A stretch of DNA of 64,000 bases from Desulfobacter sp. (GTDB lineage Bacteria; Desulfobacterota; Desulfobacteria; Desulfobacterales; Desulfobacteraceae): positions 1,904,001-1,968,000 of the forward strand of contig CP054837.1 in the NCBI GenBank assembly GCA_028768525.1, written 5' to 3'. The translations under genes were made by a program, and so were the position numbers. Below, piece by piece: positions 52,091-60,379 of the stretch. Below the pieces are notes generated by a model. It saw only the letters and a program-made list of their open reading frames with translations. It was not told the origin of the DNA and ran no database searches. Within the stretch, counting starts at the first letter, position 1. Each line of letters begins with the position of its first letter.

Positions 52091-52621
52091 ATGATCCGCA
52101 AAACCGAACGAATCCTGTTTGCATCCGATTTATCCACAGACATGAAAGAGGTATTTGAACGTGCCGCCTCATTTTCAGCCTATTCAGGGGCTGAAATCAT
52201 CGTCCTCCACGTCATGGAGGAAGCCAGCAAAAGTTCTGAGAAACTGGTGCGCATGGCATTTGGCGAAGCCCTGTATCAAAACATTAAAAGCGACCACAAA
52301 GCCGGGGCCAGGAATCTGCTTACAGGTAAAAACGTAGACGCCCTCCGCATCCGCCAGGCCATTGCAGGTTTTCTTGCAGACAGCGGCGGCGAAGCACCGG
52401 AAATGGATGAAAAATCCCCCATTGCCAAGATCCTGGTGACCGAAAGTCCCTCCATTGCTGCAGATATCGTACAGACCGCCGTTGAAGAGGACTGCGACGC
52501 CATCGTCATGGGATGCAAGCAGCAGGGACTTCTGGCCGAAGCCATGGGCGACAATGTGGTCAGAAAAGTATTGAAGCGGACATCGGTTCCTGTGGTTGTC
52601 GTGCCCTTGGGCAAAAGATAG
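52091..52621 (+). CDS. universal stress protein UspA family
   Basis: The 176-residue protein has the UspA alpha/beta pattern: ERILFASDLSTDMKEVFERA, AEIIVLHVMEE, and late DAIVMGCKQQG and VVRKVLKRTSVPVVVVP. The phosphate-binding motif is only partly kept, so ATP binding is unsure. I start it at the ATG at 52091, with GGAGATCC before. The frame opens 16 codons earlier without support. It is convergent with the alpha/beta hydrolase, 6 bp apart. Confidence 0.87.
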   Translation: MIRKTERILFASDLSTDMKEVFERAASFSAYSGAEIIVLHVMEEASKSSEKLVRMAFGEALYQNIKSDHKAGARNLLTGKNVDALRIRQAIAGFLADSGGEAPEMDEKSPIAKILVTESPSIAADIVQTAVEEDCDAIVMGCKQQGLLAEAMGDNVVRKVLKRTSVPVVVVPLGKR

Positions 52622-52627
52622 GACGGC

Positions 52628-53425
52628 TTAGCCGGCCGCAGAACAGAACCGCTTTACACCTTCCAGGTAGGGGCCCATGCCGCGGATGAATATGTCATTG
52701 TGGCCGGCCCCTTCGATTTTCAGCAATTCTTTTCTGTGAGACGGGCAGGCATCGAAAAGGGCCTGGCCGTCGGAAAAAGGAATCAGCATATCCGACGCCG
52801 CATGGATCACCAGACAGGGGCAGTATGCCTTCCCCATTTTTTCAAGATTCCCCATCCCATTTTCCTCCCTGAACCCCAGCAGGTCAGGATCCAGCCCCAG
52901 CACCCGGAGCAGAGGACCGGCAAAGGCAAATCCGCTTTCAATGATGAGGCTGAAAAATTCACCACCACAGGCCGATGCCAATTCCAGAGCCGGGGCGCTG
53001 CCCAGGGACCGCCCCATCACCGACAAGGGGCCGGCCATCTGGCGGGAAACCATCTCCTCTTTAACAAAGGCCAGCACCCTGTGGGCATCTGCCATCATGG
53101 AGGATACTGACGGCCTGCCGGAAGAATCCCCGTATCCCCGGTAATCCACCACAAAAAAATTAACCCCGGCCCACCGGGTAAACGCCTGGCCCAGTTCGTC
53201 ATAATCCTGGACGATTTCACCGTTGCCGTGGAAAAAGAGCAATACCGGCGCGTTGGGATCTTTAATGTGAAAGGATGCACCGAGCGATGCGCCCTCCGCC
53301 ACCGGAATCATCATATCCCGTCGCTCTTCCCCCTCCCTGCGCCCCGGGGAGGTCGGTCTGGGATGAAACAGATATTCCAGCACACCGGGCTGATCCAGTG
53401 CCGCATACCGCGTATGTTCACTCAT
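52628..53425 (-). CDS. alpha/beta hydrolase
   Basis: This is a hydrolase of 265 residues with the BEM46/YfhR-like layout. It has an oxyanion segment LLFFHGNGEIV, DYRGYGDSSGRPS, nucleophile serine in GRSLGSAPA, acid aspartate in HAASDMLIPF and histidine in EGAGHNDIF. The full triad is present. The substrate is unknown. It overlaps the MFS stop by 4 bp, so exporter and hydrolase are translated together. Confidence 0.87.
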   Translation of the reverse strand: MSEHTRYAALDQPGVLEYLFHPRPTSPGRREGEERRDMMIPVAEGASLGASFHIKDPNAPVLLFFHGNGEIVQDYDELGQAFTRWAGVNFFVVDYRGYGDSSGRPSVSSMMADAHRVLAFVKEEMVSRQMAGPLSVMGRSLGSAPALELASACGGEFFSLIIESGFAFAGPLLRVLGLDPDLLGFREENGMGNLEKMGKAYCPCLVIHAASDMLIPFSDGQALFDACPSHRKELLKIEGAGHNDIFIRGMGPYLEGVKRFCSAAG

Positions 53426-54879
53426 CTTTTATCCTCCTGATTTGAATGCCCTCTTTGTTTCCAGCCGGATTCGTCCCCCCTGGCCAGGGTTACTCCCATG
53501 CCCAGCACTGCCGCCCCTGCCCCGGCGGCCATCACATGACGGAAACCGGCCATGAAAAGCGGGGCCATCTCCGGTGTGTACCGGTCAAGGCCCATGCCCT
53601 GGGTCAGGCCCGTAAAGGTGTGTGAAAAGATTCCCGACGCCAGGGCCACCCCGGCCACCATCCCCATATTCCTGGCAGTCGCCATTGCCCCGGAGGCAAT
53701 CCCCCTGCGGTCTGCCGGCACCGCCCCCATCAGCACCATGCTGTTGGGGGAAATAAACAGGGCCGTCCCCAGACCAGCCAGGGCCAGGCGCATGGCCACC
53801 GCTGAAAAATCCGTCAAAGGAGAGAGGCCGGCGGAGAGCACCAGCGCCAGGGCAAGGCATCCCATTCCGCACAGGCAGAGCCTGCGGGATCCCAGCCGGT
53901 CGGCCAGGCTGCCCGCCAGGGGGGAAACCACCAGAAGCACCAGGAATGGCACGATCATGGCCAGCCCGGTAAGGGCCGGAGAAAATCGGCAGACCAGAGT
54001 CAGGTAAAATGGCATCATAAAAATGAGGGTAAACAGGGCCATAAATAAAATCACGGCAGCGGCCAGGGGAAAGATAAAAAGCCTTATGCGAAACAGGCCC
54101 GGGTCAATCAGGGGCTGTGCGGCCCGTCCAAGGCTGTTGAAAAGTCCTGCGCCGGCACCGGCCCCCGCCCCCCAGCATCCCATGGCCTTCAGGGAAAAAA
54201 AACCCCACTCAGGCGACCGGATCAGGCCCATCACCAGGGCGGCCACCATCCCCACCATGAAAAAACTGCCGGACAGATCCAGTTTTTCACATCCGCCACG
54301 GCCGGGGGATGTGCCGGCATCCGATATACCGCCATTCCAGACTTTCCGGCTGTACACCAGGGCGGCCAGTCCAACGGGAATATTAATATAGAAAATAATT
54401 GGCCAGGAAAAATACTCCAGTAACAGCCCTCCGGTCACCGGTCCCAATGTGAGGCCGGAAGCCACGCAGGCCCCCACAAGCCCCAGCGCCTTCCCCCGAT
54501 TCTCCGGCTCAAACACATCCACAACAATGGCCGGGGAGCAGGCCATGAGCATGGATGCCCCGACAGCCTGAAGCGCCCGGGACAGCACCAGCCATCCCAG
54601 GGTGCCGGACAGGCCGCAGCAAAACGACCCCAGGGTAAACATCCCAAACCCCAGACGGTAGACCCTGGGGCGGCCCAGAATATCCGAAAGCCGGCCGAAT
54701 GTCAGCAGCAGGGAGGAAACCACCATAAGATACACCGTAACCACCCATTGCACCGACCCCATGTCCCCGGACAGGTCTGCCATGATATAGGGCAGGGCCA
54801 GGTTCACAATGCTGGAATCCAGGGTGGACATGAAAACAGATACCGCCACAAGAATAAAGACCTGCCACTTCCTATCCAC
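53422..54879 (-). CDS. MFS drug-type exporter, DHA2 (14-span) family
   Basis: This is an inner-membrane proton antiporter of 485 residues with about 14 hydrophobic segments. N-terminal FMSTLDSSIVNLALPYI is the motif D1 characteristic of DHA2, FGRLSDILGRPRVYRLG is motif A, and GLTLGPVTGGLLLEYFSW resembles motif C. It is a multidrug or metabolite exporter. The start is GTG with GGGGGG four bases upstream. It overlaps the hydrolase gene. Confidence 0.88.
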   Translation of the reverse strand: MDRKWQVFILVAVSVFMSTLDSSIVNLALPYIMADLSGDMGSVQWVVTVYLMVVSSLLLTFGRLSDILGRPRVYRLGFGMFTLGSFCCGLSGTLGWLVLSRALQAVGASMLMACSPAIVVDVFEPENRGKALGLVGACVASGLTLGPVTGGLLLEYFSWPIIFYINIPVGLAALVYSRKVWNGGISDAGTSPGRGGCEKLDLSGSFFMVGMVAALVMGLIRSPEWGFFSLKAMGCWGAGAGAGAGLFNSLGRAAQPLIDPGLFRIRLFIFPLAAAVILFMALFTLIFMMPFYLTLVCRFSPALTGLAMIVPFLVLLVVSPLAGSLADRLGSRRLCLCGMGCLALALVLSAGLSPLTDFSAVAMRLALAGLGTALFISPNSMVLMGAVPADRRGIASGAMATARNMGMVAGVALASGIFSHTFTGLTQGMGLDRYTPEMAPLFMAGFRHVMAAGAGAAVLGMGVTLARGDESGWKQRGHSNQEDKR

Positions 54880-55020
54880 ATGTCCCCCCGTTACATTATT
54901 TATGCACCCGGCAATTCACAACTTCCGGTAATTGCCAGATTATGGTATATCCTGACAATTAACAAGAGGATAGGACAAGAAAAAAAAGGCCACAAACCCC
55001 CTAAGGATATAAAAAAGCCA

Positions 55021-55431
55021 ATGGCAACAATCAAGGATATCGTACTCATCCACCTTGAGGACACACCGGTCTCCTTTGCCCGGATTGAAAGCATACTGCC
55101 GGACCATAAAAAGGACTGGTACCAGATTAAACTGCTCATGCTCCAGATTCCGCTGCAGGCGGTGACCTGGATACTAAAAGACGAATACATCAATGGCGGG
55201 GATTTTTTCATGAACGGGAAAAAGATGCGGTTGGAACTTGTGGAATGCCCGGTCGACGAACGCCCCGCTACGGACCAGGAATCCCCGGAACCCATGAAAA
55301 ACCTGGACGGCGGAAACGCCGGAAAAGGCGACCCTGCCCCCTCCTCCGGCGCAACAGAAGAAAAGGGAAAGATCATCTCCTTTGCAGACCTTAAAAGCAG
55401 CAAATCAGACCCGGAACCCGACATCGGATAG
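55021..55431 (+). CDS. small conserved-type protein of unknown function
   Basis: The 136 residues begin MATIKDIVLIHLEDTPVSFA and have a compact N-terminal domain (about 1-75, including DWYQIKLLMLQIPLQAVTWI and GGDFFMNGKKMRLELVE). An acidic, Ser/Pro-rich tail follows. I do not recognise the family. The start is chosen because the conserved-looking domain begins here. The frame opens far upstream inside the MFS gene. AAGGAT lies 13 bases before. It overlaps the possible TTG start of the DUF1848 gene. Confidence 0.65.
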   Translation: MATIKDIVLIHLEDTPVSFARIESILPDHKKDWYQIKLLMLQIPLQAVTWILKDEYINGGDFFMNGKKMRLELVECPVDERPATDQESPEPMKNLDGGNAGKGDPAPSSGATEEKGKIISFADLKSSKSDPEPDIG

Positions 55432-56413
55432 GCAACGGGGCATAGACACCGGTCAAAGCCAGGCAACCAATCCATGCACAGAAAACGAGCCGGCGCCGGC
55501 CTCCCGTCCTGGGGGCCGGCCCGAACTGGTAATATCAGCCTCCAGGCGCACTGATATCCCCGGCGGGTTTACCCCCTGGTTCCTGTCATGTATCCGCAAA
55601 GGTGAATTTACGGTCACCAACCCATTTAACAGGAAATCCAGAACCGTACCGGCAAGGCCCGAAAATGTGCATACCATCGTCTTCTGGTCCAAAAACTACG
55701 GCCCTTTTATTGGCCTTAACGCCCACAAAATTCTGGCCGACAAAGGATATAACCTTTTTTTTAATTTCACCGTCAATGCAGACAACCCTGTGCTGGAACC
55801 CGGTATACCGGCGCTGGCAAGCCGGTTGCAACAGGCAGAGACCCTGGCAAAGGCCCTTTCACCCGAACAAATTGCCTGGCGGTTCGACCCCATCTGTTTT
55901 TTTAAAATAAACGGGCAGCCGGGCAACAACCTGAAGGGATTTGCAGCCATTTCCGACCGTATGGCGGATATGGGCATCACCCGCTGCATTACCAGTTTTT
56001 ACGATCCCTATAAAAAAGTGGACCGGCGAACCAAACACCTTTCCCGCCTTGGAGGGAACCGGGTCGAATTCGTCCAGCCCCCCCTTTCCGCCCGAAAGCG
56101 GGTGGTTGAAAAAATGGCAGAACACCTTGGGGAGAAGTCCATTGGCCTCTATCTATGCTGCGAGGCGGGAGTGATGGATGCCATGGGCGAAATCAAAAAC
56201 CTCCGGGCCAGCGCCTGCATTGACGGCAGTCTTTACCGGGACCTTTTCGGAGGCACACCCAAAACTTCCGGGGATTACGGCCAGCGGCGCAAACAGGGGT
56301 GCCGGTGTACCACCTCCGTTGATGTGGGATCATATGACCTCCATCCCTGCCCCCACAACTGCCTGTTCTGCTATGCAAGGACCCAATTTGACGCCATGCA
56401 ACAATCAATATAG
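55382..56413 (+). CDS. DUF1848 protein with C-terminal cysteine cluster, start uncertain
   Basis: From residue about 49 the protein reads LVISASRRTDIPGGFTPWF, the usual N-terminus of DUF1848 proteins. Then come VFWSKNYGPFI, ITSFYDPYKK and a C-terminal GCRCTTSVDVGSYD/CPHNCLFCYA cluster with radical-SAM-like CxxxCxxC spacing. No ATG or GTG exists in frame near the domain start. The only standard candidate is a TTG at 55382 inside the previous gene, with no clear ribosome site. A CTG just before VISASRR is another option. The function is unknown; an Fe-S, DNA- or RNA-related enzyme is possible. Confidence 0.75.
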   Translation: MQTLKAANQTRNPTSDRQRGIDTGQSQATNPCTENEPAPASRPGGRPELVISASRRTDIPGGFTPWFLSCIRKGEFTVTNPFNRKSRTVPARPENVHTIVFWSKNYGPFIGLNAHKILADKGYNLFFNFTVNADNPVLEPGIPALASRLQQAETLAKALSPEQIAWRFDPICFFKINGQPGNNLKGFAAISDRMADMGITRCITSFYDPYKKVDRRTKHLSRLGGNRVEFVQPPLSARKRVVEKMAEHLGEKSIGLYLCCEAGVMDAMGEIKNLRASACIDGSLYRDLFGGTPKTSGDYGQRRKQGCRCTTSVDVGSYDLHPCPHNCLFCYARTQFDAMQQSI

Positions 56414-56422
56414 TAAAGCACC

Positions 56423-57394
56423 ATGAAAATAAAAAATTTAGACATACCCGGCATCACTTTTCTGGCCCCTTTGGCCGGCATCACCAACCTCCCCTTCAGG
56501 CAACTGGTCAAATCCTGCGGCTGCGCTGTGGTCTGCTCCGAAATGGTCAGTGCCAAAGGCATTTTCTATAATTCGGAAAAAACCATCACCCTGCTAAAGA
56601 CCGATGACGCCGAACGCCCCCTATCCGTGCAGATCTTCGGTGCGGAACCCGAGTCCATGGCCCGGGCCGCCGCATTTATCGACCAGCTCGGCACGGCCGA
56701 TATCATCGACATCAATTTTGGATGCAGTGTCAAAAAAGTGGTCAAACAGGGGGCCGGGGTGGCCCTGATGAAAGAACCCGGGCTGGCCAGGGAGATTATC
56801 CGGGCCGTAAGAAGCGCCACCAGCCTTCCCTTTACGATTAAAATCCGCTCCGGATGGGACTATTCCGGAGACCAGGCCATCACCCTGGCCAAAATTGCGG
56901 AAGACCAGGGCGTGGATGCCATTGCCATGCACCCGCGCACTGCCAGCCAGGGGTTCAAGGGAAAGGCAGCCTGGCCTCTTATCAAACGGCTGAAACAGGA
57001 AATCGGGCTCCCGGTTATCGGTAACGGAGACATCAACTCACCTGAAGACGCCGCCCGGATGATGGATGAGACCGGATGCGATGCAGTAATGGCCGGCCGT
57101 GCAGCCATGGCCAACCCATTTATCCTTTCCCAGATCGAAGAATTCATATCAACAGGAGGCTATACCCGGCCGGCCCCCCGGGAAATTTTCAGAAAAATGA
57201 GAGAACTGACCTGTCTATACGTCAACTATTTCGGAGAGGAAACCGCATGCAAAATGCTCAGGGGAAGGCTATCCTGGTTCGTCAGGGGCATGCCCGGGGC
57301 ATCGGCGTTCAGAAAATCCCTGTCCCAACTGCACAGCCGGGAAATGACCCTCCAGATAATCAATGAATTTGAATCCGGGCTCAATAAAATTTAA
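56423..57394 (+). CDS. dusB: tRNA-dihydrouridine synthase, DusB/NifR3 type
   Basis: This is an FMN enzyme of 323 residues. ITFLAPLAGITNLPFRQL, EMVSAKGIFYN, QIFGAEPESMA and the catalytic-Cys region DINFGCSVKKVVKQGAGVAL (the usual GCP is GCS here) are seen. They are followed by KIRSGWD, MHPRTASQGFKGKA and VIGNGDINSPEDA. This is the DusB pattern. It begins 9 bp after the DUF1848 gene and may be co-transcribed with it. Confidence 0.93.
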   Translation: MKIKNLDIPGITFLAPLAGITNLPFRQLVKSCGCAVVCSEMVSAKGIFYNSEKTITLLKTDDAERPLSVQIFGAEPESMARAAAFIDQLGTADIIDINFGCSVKKVVKQGAGVALMKEPGLAREIIRAVRSATSLPFTIKIRSGWDYSGDQAITLAKIAEDQGVDAIAMHPRTASQGFKGKAAWPLIKRLKQEIGLPVIGNGDINSPEDAARMMDETGCDAVMAGRAAMANPFILSQIEEFISTGGYTRPAPREIFRKMRELTCLYVNYFGEETACKMLRGRLSWFVRGMPGASAFRKSLSQLHSREMTLQIINEFESGLNKI

Positions 57395-57452
57395 GGACAG
57401 GATGCGCGAAAAATACCCGTGTATCGCAACAAATAAAAATCGTAAATAATAC

Positions 57453-57481
57453 TTGACATTGCAACCAAAACAATAGATAAA
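57453..57481 (+). promoter_or_regulatory. sigma-70 promoter of the orphan coiled-coil gene
   Basis: TTGACA at 57453-57458, 17-base spacer, GATAAA at 57476-57481, in an AT-rich 238-bp gap. The leader would be about 145 bases and ends in TAAGGAGG. Confidence 0.6.
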
Positions 57482-57632
57482 TACCCTGCATTCTGTTAGA
57501 ATGTGGTTAAAAATATCCATATTATGTTCGCATTTAATCAAGGCTCCCTTAATTCAAAGTCTTGTTTTTATAATAAAATAATTTTTAAGTTGTGCGGCAT
57601 TGGGTTGGATTCCTAAGGAGGAAACATAACAA

Positions 57633-58415
57633 ATGAACGATTTTTTACAGAGCCTGCGCAATAACCAGGCAGAAAAACCGCGCACCCCTAAAACGCGCAA
57701 AAGCTACGACAATTCATATCAGTATTCCAGCGGTCCGAGATTCCATTCATACGGCGGCAGCGGCTACGGCGGAAATACCAGGCCCCCCCAGATGAAACGC
57801 CAGCAGATGACCGGGATGCCCCAGGGTGGAAATCAAATGCCGGCTGAAGATCCCAACACCACGCTTCTGGCTGATGTTCTGGACAATCTGAATACCCAGA
57901 TTGATACCCTGGTCAAAAACCAGGAGTACATGATCACCGTGCAGGAACGGACCGCCGACCTGCTCCAGCGCCAGGCCGATGCCATTGAGATGGTCATGGC
58001 CCACCTTAATATGACACCGGACATGGGACTGGCCGAACCGAATTTTGAGAACCATTACGTATCTTCCCAGGAACCGGAAGACGAGATGGACGGCACCGTT
58101 GAGGAGCTGCTCAAGGCGGAAATGGAAGAAGAGCGGCGCAAAAGAGAGGCCGCCTCCCAGCCCAAACCCGTATTGAGAAAACGGAGAAAAGTAGTTTCCA
58201 GAACAGCGCTCCCCGCTAAAAAGGCAGCCCAGCCCAAAGCCGACGGCAAGCTGATGCCCCGTGAAGAAATCATGGAAATCATCGACTCCATGCGGGAAGA
58301 AGGCGCCACCTACGACCAGGTTGCCAAGCGTCTGATCGACCTTGGACAGCCCACATTTTCCGGCCGAGGTGAATGGCACGCCCAGACCATCCACAGGCTC
58401 TGCAGCAGAAAGTAA
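57633..58415 (+). CDS. orphan protein with coiled coil and recombinase-like C-terminal motif
   Basis: The 260 residues have a basic, Tyr/Gly/Ser-rich disordered N-terminus (about 1-70) and a coiled coil (about 75-125, LADVLDNLNTQIDTLVKNQE). A Lys/Arg-rich linker follows. The last 53 residues (PREEIMEIIDSMREEGATYD, then AKRLIDLGQPTFSGRGEWH-AQTIHRL) resemble the helix-turn-helix stretch of serine-recombinase family proteins, where a growing-gap GxPTxxGxxWxxxTV motif is common. There is no catalytic domain. It is probably a nucleic-acid-binding or structural protein. TAAGGAGG precedes the ATG by 11 bases. Confidence 0.75.
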   Translation: MNDFLQSLRNNQAEKPRTPKTRKSYDNSYQYSSGPRFHSYGGSGYGGNTRPPQMKRQQMTGMPQGGNQMPAEDPNTTLLADVLDNLNTQIDTLVKNQEYMITVQERTADLLQRQADAIEMVMAHLNMTPDMGLAEPNFENHYVSSQEPEDEMDGTVEELLKAEMEEERRKREAASQPKPVLRKRRKVVSRTALPAKKAAQPKADGKLMPREEIMEIIDSMREEGATYDQVAKRLIDLGQPTFSGRGEWHAQTIHRLCSRK

Positions 58416-58435
58416 GCCTTTCCGCACTAAAAATT

Positions 58436-58479
58436 AAACCGGAATACAGGGAAGCCCTTCCCCGTATTCCGGTTTTTTT
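58436..58479 (+). terminator. rho-independent terminator after the orphan gene
   Basis: aaaccggaatac (58436-58447) pairs with gtattccggttt (58464-58475), followed by T-rich TTTTG-TTTTT. It lies 20 bp after the stop and also faces the end of the HNH gene. Confidence 0.92.
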
Positions 58480-58498
58480 GTTTTTGCCCGCTAACTGC

Positions 58499-58792
58499 TC
58501 AAGATTTCAGTGAATTTAGATATTCATCCCATTCCGCCGGCAACATCTGCCGTTTTCGTGTATTGCACTCCTTGCAGCAGGGCACCAGATTAAATTTCTC
58601 AGACCGTCCGCCCCGTGCGATGGGAATCACATGGTCCATGGTCAGTTCCTTGGCCGTGAACTGCCCCCTGCAATAGTGGCAGACTCCGCTTGAGCGCTTT
58701 CTTTTCCACCACTGGCTGGCCCTCAGCTGCCTGGCCTTGGCCCGCTCCTTTTTCAGCACCGCTTCATCGGTGAATGTAAAATAATGATCCAT
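58499..58792 (-). CDS. small HNH endonuclease-domain protein
   Basis: The 97 residues have a basic N-terminus, zinc-ligand pairs CHYC and CCKEC, and the catalytic TMDHVIPIARGGRSEKFNLVP HNH core (pieces), with a closing NTRKRQM. It is at the end of the hisI-era operon, 52 bp after era. Stand-alone HNH proteins of this size are common in chromosomes; the role is unknown. No intron, intein or mobile element surrounds it. Confidence 0.85.
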   Translation of the reverse strand: MDHYFTFTDEAVLKKERAKARQLRASQWWKRKRSSGVCHYCRGQFTAKELTMDHVIPIARGGRSEKFNLVPCCKECNTRKRQMLPAEWDEYLNSLKS

Positions 58793-58844
58793 TTTTTCGT
58801 CCCTGCCCCGGAATTACACCACCCCGCGCTGAGGCGATACTCAG

Positions 58845-59735
58845 TTAATAACCAAACTCACTGAGGCGACGTTCATTTGATACCCAGTCCTTGGTCACCT
58901 TGACAAAGAGTTTAAGCAGCACCTTGGTGCCCAGCATATCCTCAATGTCTTTCCGGGCGCTGGAACCAATGCGCTTGAGCATTCCGCCCCCTTTGCCGAT
59001 AATGATGCCTTTCTGGGATTTCCTGACCAGGTGAATGCTGGCATGGATGACGATAAGTTTCTTCTCCACCTCAAAGGCATCAACGGTAACGGCTGAGGAA
59101 TAAGGGATTTCCATACCGGTCAGCCGGAACACCTTTTCCCGGATGATTTCGCTGACCATGAATTTTTCCGATACATCGGTGAATGTCTCTTCAGGATACA
59201 GGGGCGGGCCTTGGGGCAGACAGGCCTCCAGCTCGCCGAGGAGGTCGTCTACCTGAACCCCTTTTTTGGCCGATACCGGCACAATGGCCTTGAACGGATA
59301 AAGGTCCCTGAACTCATCCACCAGCTTGTACACATCGGATTTCTGGGAAATATCGATCTTATTCAACCCCAGGACCACCGGCTTTTTTGTAGACTCAAGC
59401 CGCCGGATAATCAGTTTTTCCGCAGAATAATTCCTGGCCGCCGTATCCACCATGAACAGGATGAGATCCACATCTTCCATGGCCTGCATGGCCTGGTCCA
59501 CAATGCGCTGGTTCAATAGGGTGCTGCTCTTATGGATACCCGGGGTATCCAAAAATACAATCTGGGATGCCGGGCGGTTGATGATCCCCAGAATCCGGTC
59601 ACGGGTGGTCTGGGGTTTTTTGGAGGTAATGGAAATCTTCTGTCCCAGCACATGGTTGAGCAGGGTGGATTTGCCGGCATTGGGGGCTCCGATGATTCCC
59701 ACGAATCCGGACCGGGTTATTTTATCGTTCATCAT
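58845..59735 (-). CDS. era: Era, ribosome-assembly GTPase
   Basis: Era is an essential GTPase that binds the 3' end of 16S rRNA in 30S assembly. The 296 residues have G1 GAPNAGKSTLLN, G3 DTPGIHKSS, G4 LNKID, and a KH domain with GKGGGMLKRIGSSARKDIE (in part). Length is standard. It overlaps engB by 4 bp. Confidence 0.97.
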   Translation of the reverse strand: MMNDKITRSGFVGIIGAPNAGKSTLLNHVLGQKISITSKKPQTTRDRILGIINRPASQIVFLDTPGIHKSSTLLNQRIVDQAMQAMEDVDLILFMVDTAARNYSAEKLIIRRLESTKKPVVLGLNKIDISQKSDVYKLVDEFRDLYPFKAIVPVSAKKGVQVDDLLGELEACLPQGPPLYPEETFTDVSEKFMVSEIIREKVFRLTGMEIPYSSAVTVDAFEVEKKLIVIHASIHLVRKSQKGIIIGKGGGMLKRIGSSARKDIEDMLGTKVLLKLFVKVTKDWVSNERRLSEFGY

Positions 59736-60379
59736 TCACCTTCCTCAGTGCCCTCGGCAGCGTCGGCACCATCAGCAGCTTCGGCAGCGTCAGCGTACCA
59801 TTCAATAAGATTATTGATTTCCTCCCATACCGCCTCCCTTCCCTTCCGGGTCTTGGCGGAAAAAAGGATCACCCCGTTCCTGTCACGGTTGAGCTGGGAA
59901 CAGATGGCATCCAGCCGTTTGGCCTTTTTGGTTTTGGACAATTTATCCGCCTTGGTGAGCACCACAAGATAGGGCATTTCATGGGACTCCAGCCATTGGG
60001 CCAGTTCAAATTCCTCTTTTCTGGGATCCCTGCGGATATCAATTAAAAGAATCAGCCCCAGCAGGTTCTCCCGGGAAGAAAGATATCTTTCCACCATGGG
60101 CTGCCACTGGGCCCGCACCTTTTTGGAGACCTTGGCATACCCGTACCCCGGCAGGTCCACCAGGGATAGGTCCCCATTGACCATAAAAAAATTGATAAGC
60201 TGGGTGCAGCCCGGCTTTGAACTTGTCTTGACCATATCCTTTCTGTTGATCAGGGTATTGATCAGAGAGGATTTTCCCACATTGGACCGGCCGGCAAAGG
60301 CAATCTCAGGGAAATCATACTCCGGATAGTGCTCCGGTTTTACGGCACTTTTGACAAATTCCACCCCGTTAATCTTCAT
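59732..60379 (-). CDS. engB: EngB/YsxC, ribosome-assembly GTPase with acidic tail
   Basis: This is a TrmE-Era-EngA-EngB superfamily GTPase for large-subunit assembly. The 215 residues have G1 GRSNVGKSSLIN, G3 LVDLPGYGYAKVSKK and G4 VLTKADK. The last 20 residues are an Ala/Asp/Glu/Gly-rich acidic tail (DAAEAADGADAAEGTEEGE), unlike most homologues. It overlaps both the aminotransferase and era by 4 bp. Confidence 0.95.
   Translation of the reverse strand: MKINGVEFVKSAVKPEHYPEYDFPEIAFAGRSNVGKSSLINTLINRKDMVKTSSKPGCTQLINFFMVNGDLSLVDLPGYGYAKVSKKVRAQWQPMVERYLSSRENLLGLILLIDIRRDPRKEEFELAQWLESHEMPYLVVLTKADKLSKTKKAKRLDAICSQLNRDRNGVILFSAKTRKGREAVWEEINNLIEWYADAAEAADGADAAEGTEEGE

Noticed and set aside
58499..58792. 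HNH gene as sign of an intron, intein or mobile element
   Set aside because: No split host gene, no inverted repeats, and the gene is in line with an ordinary operon.
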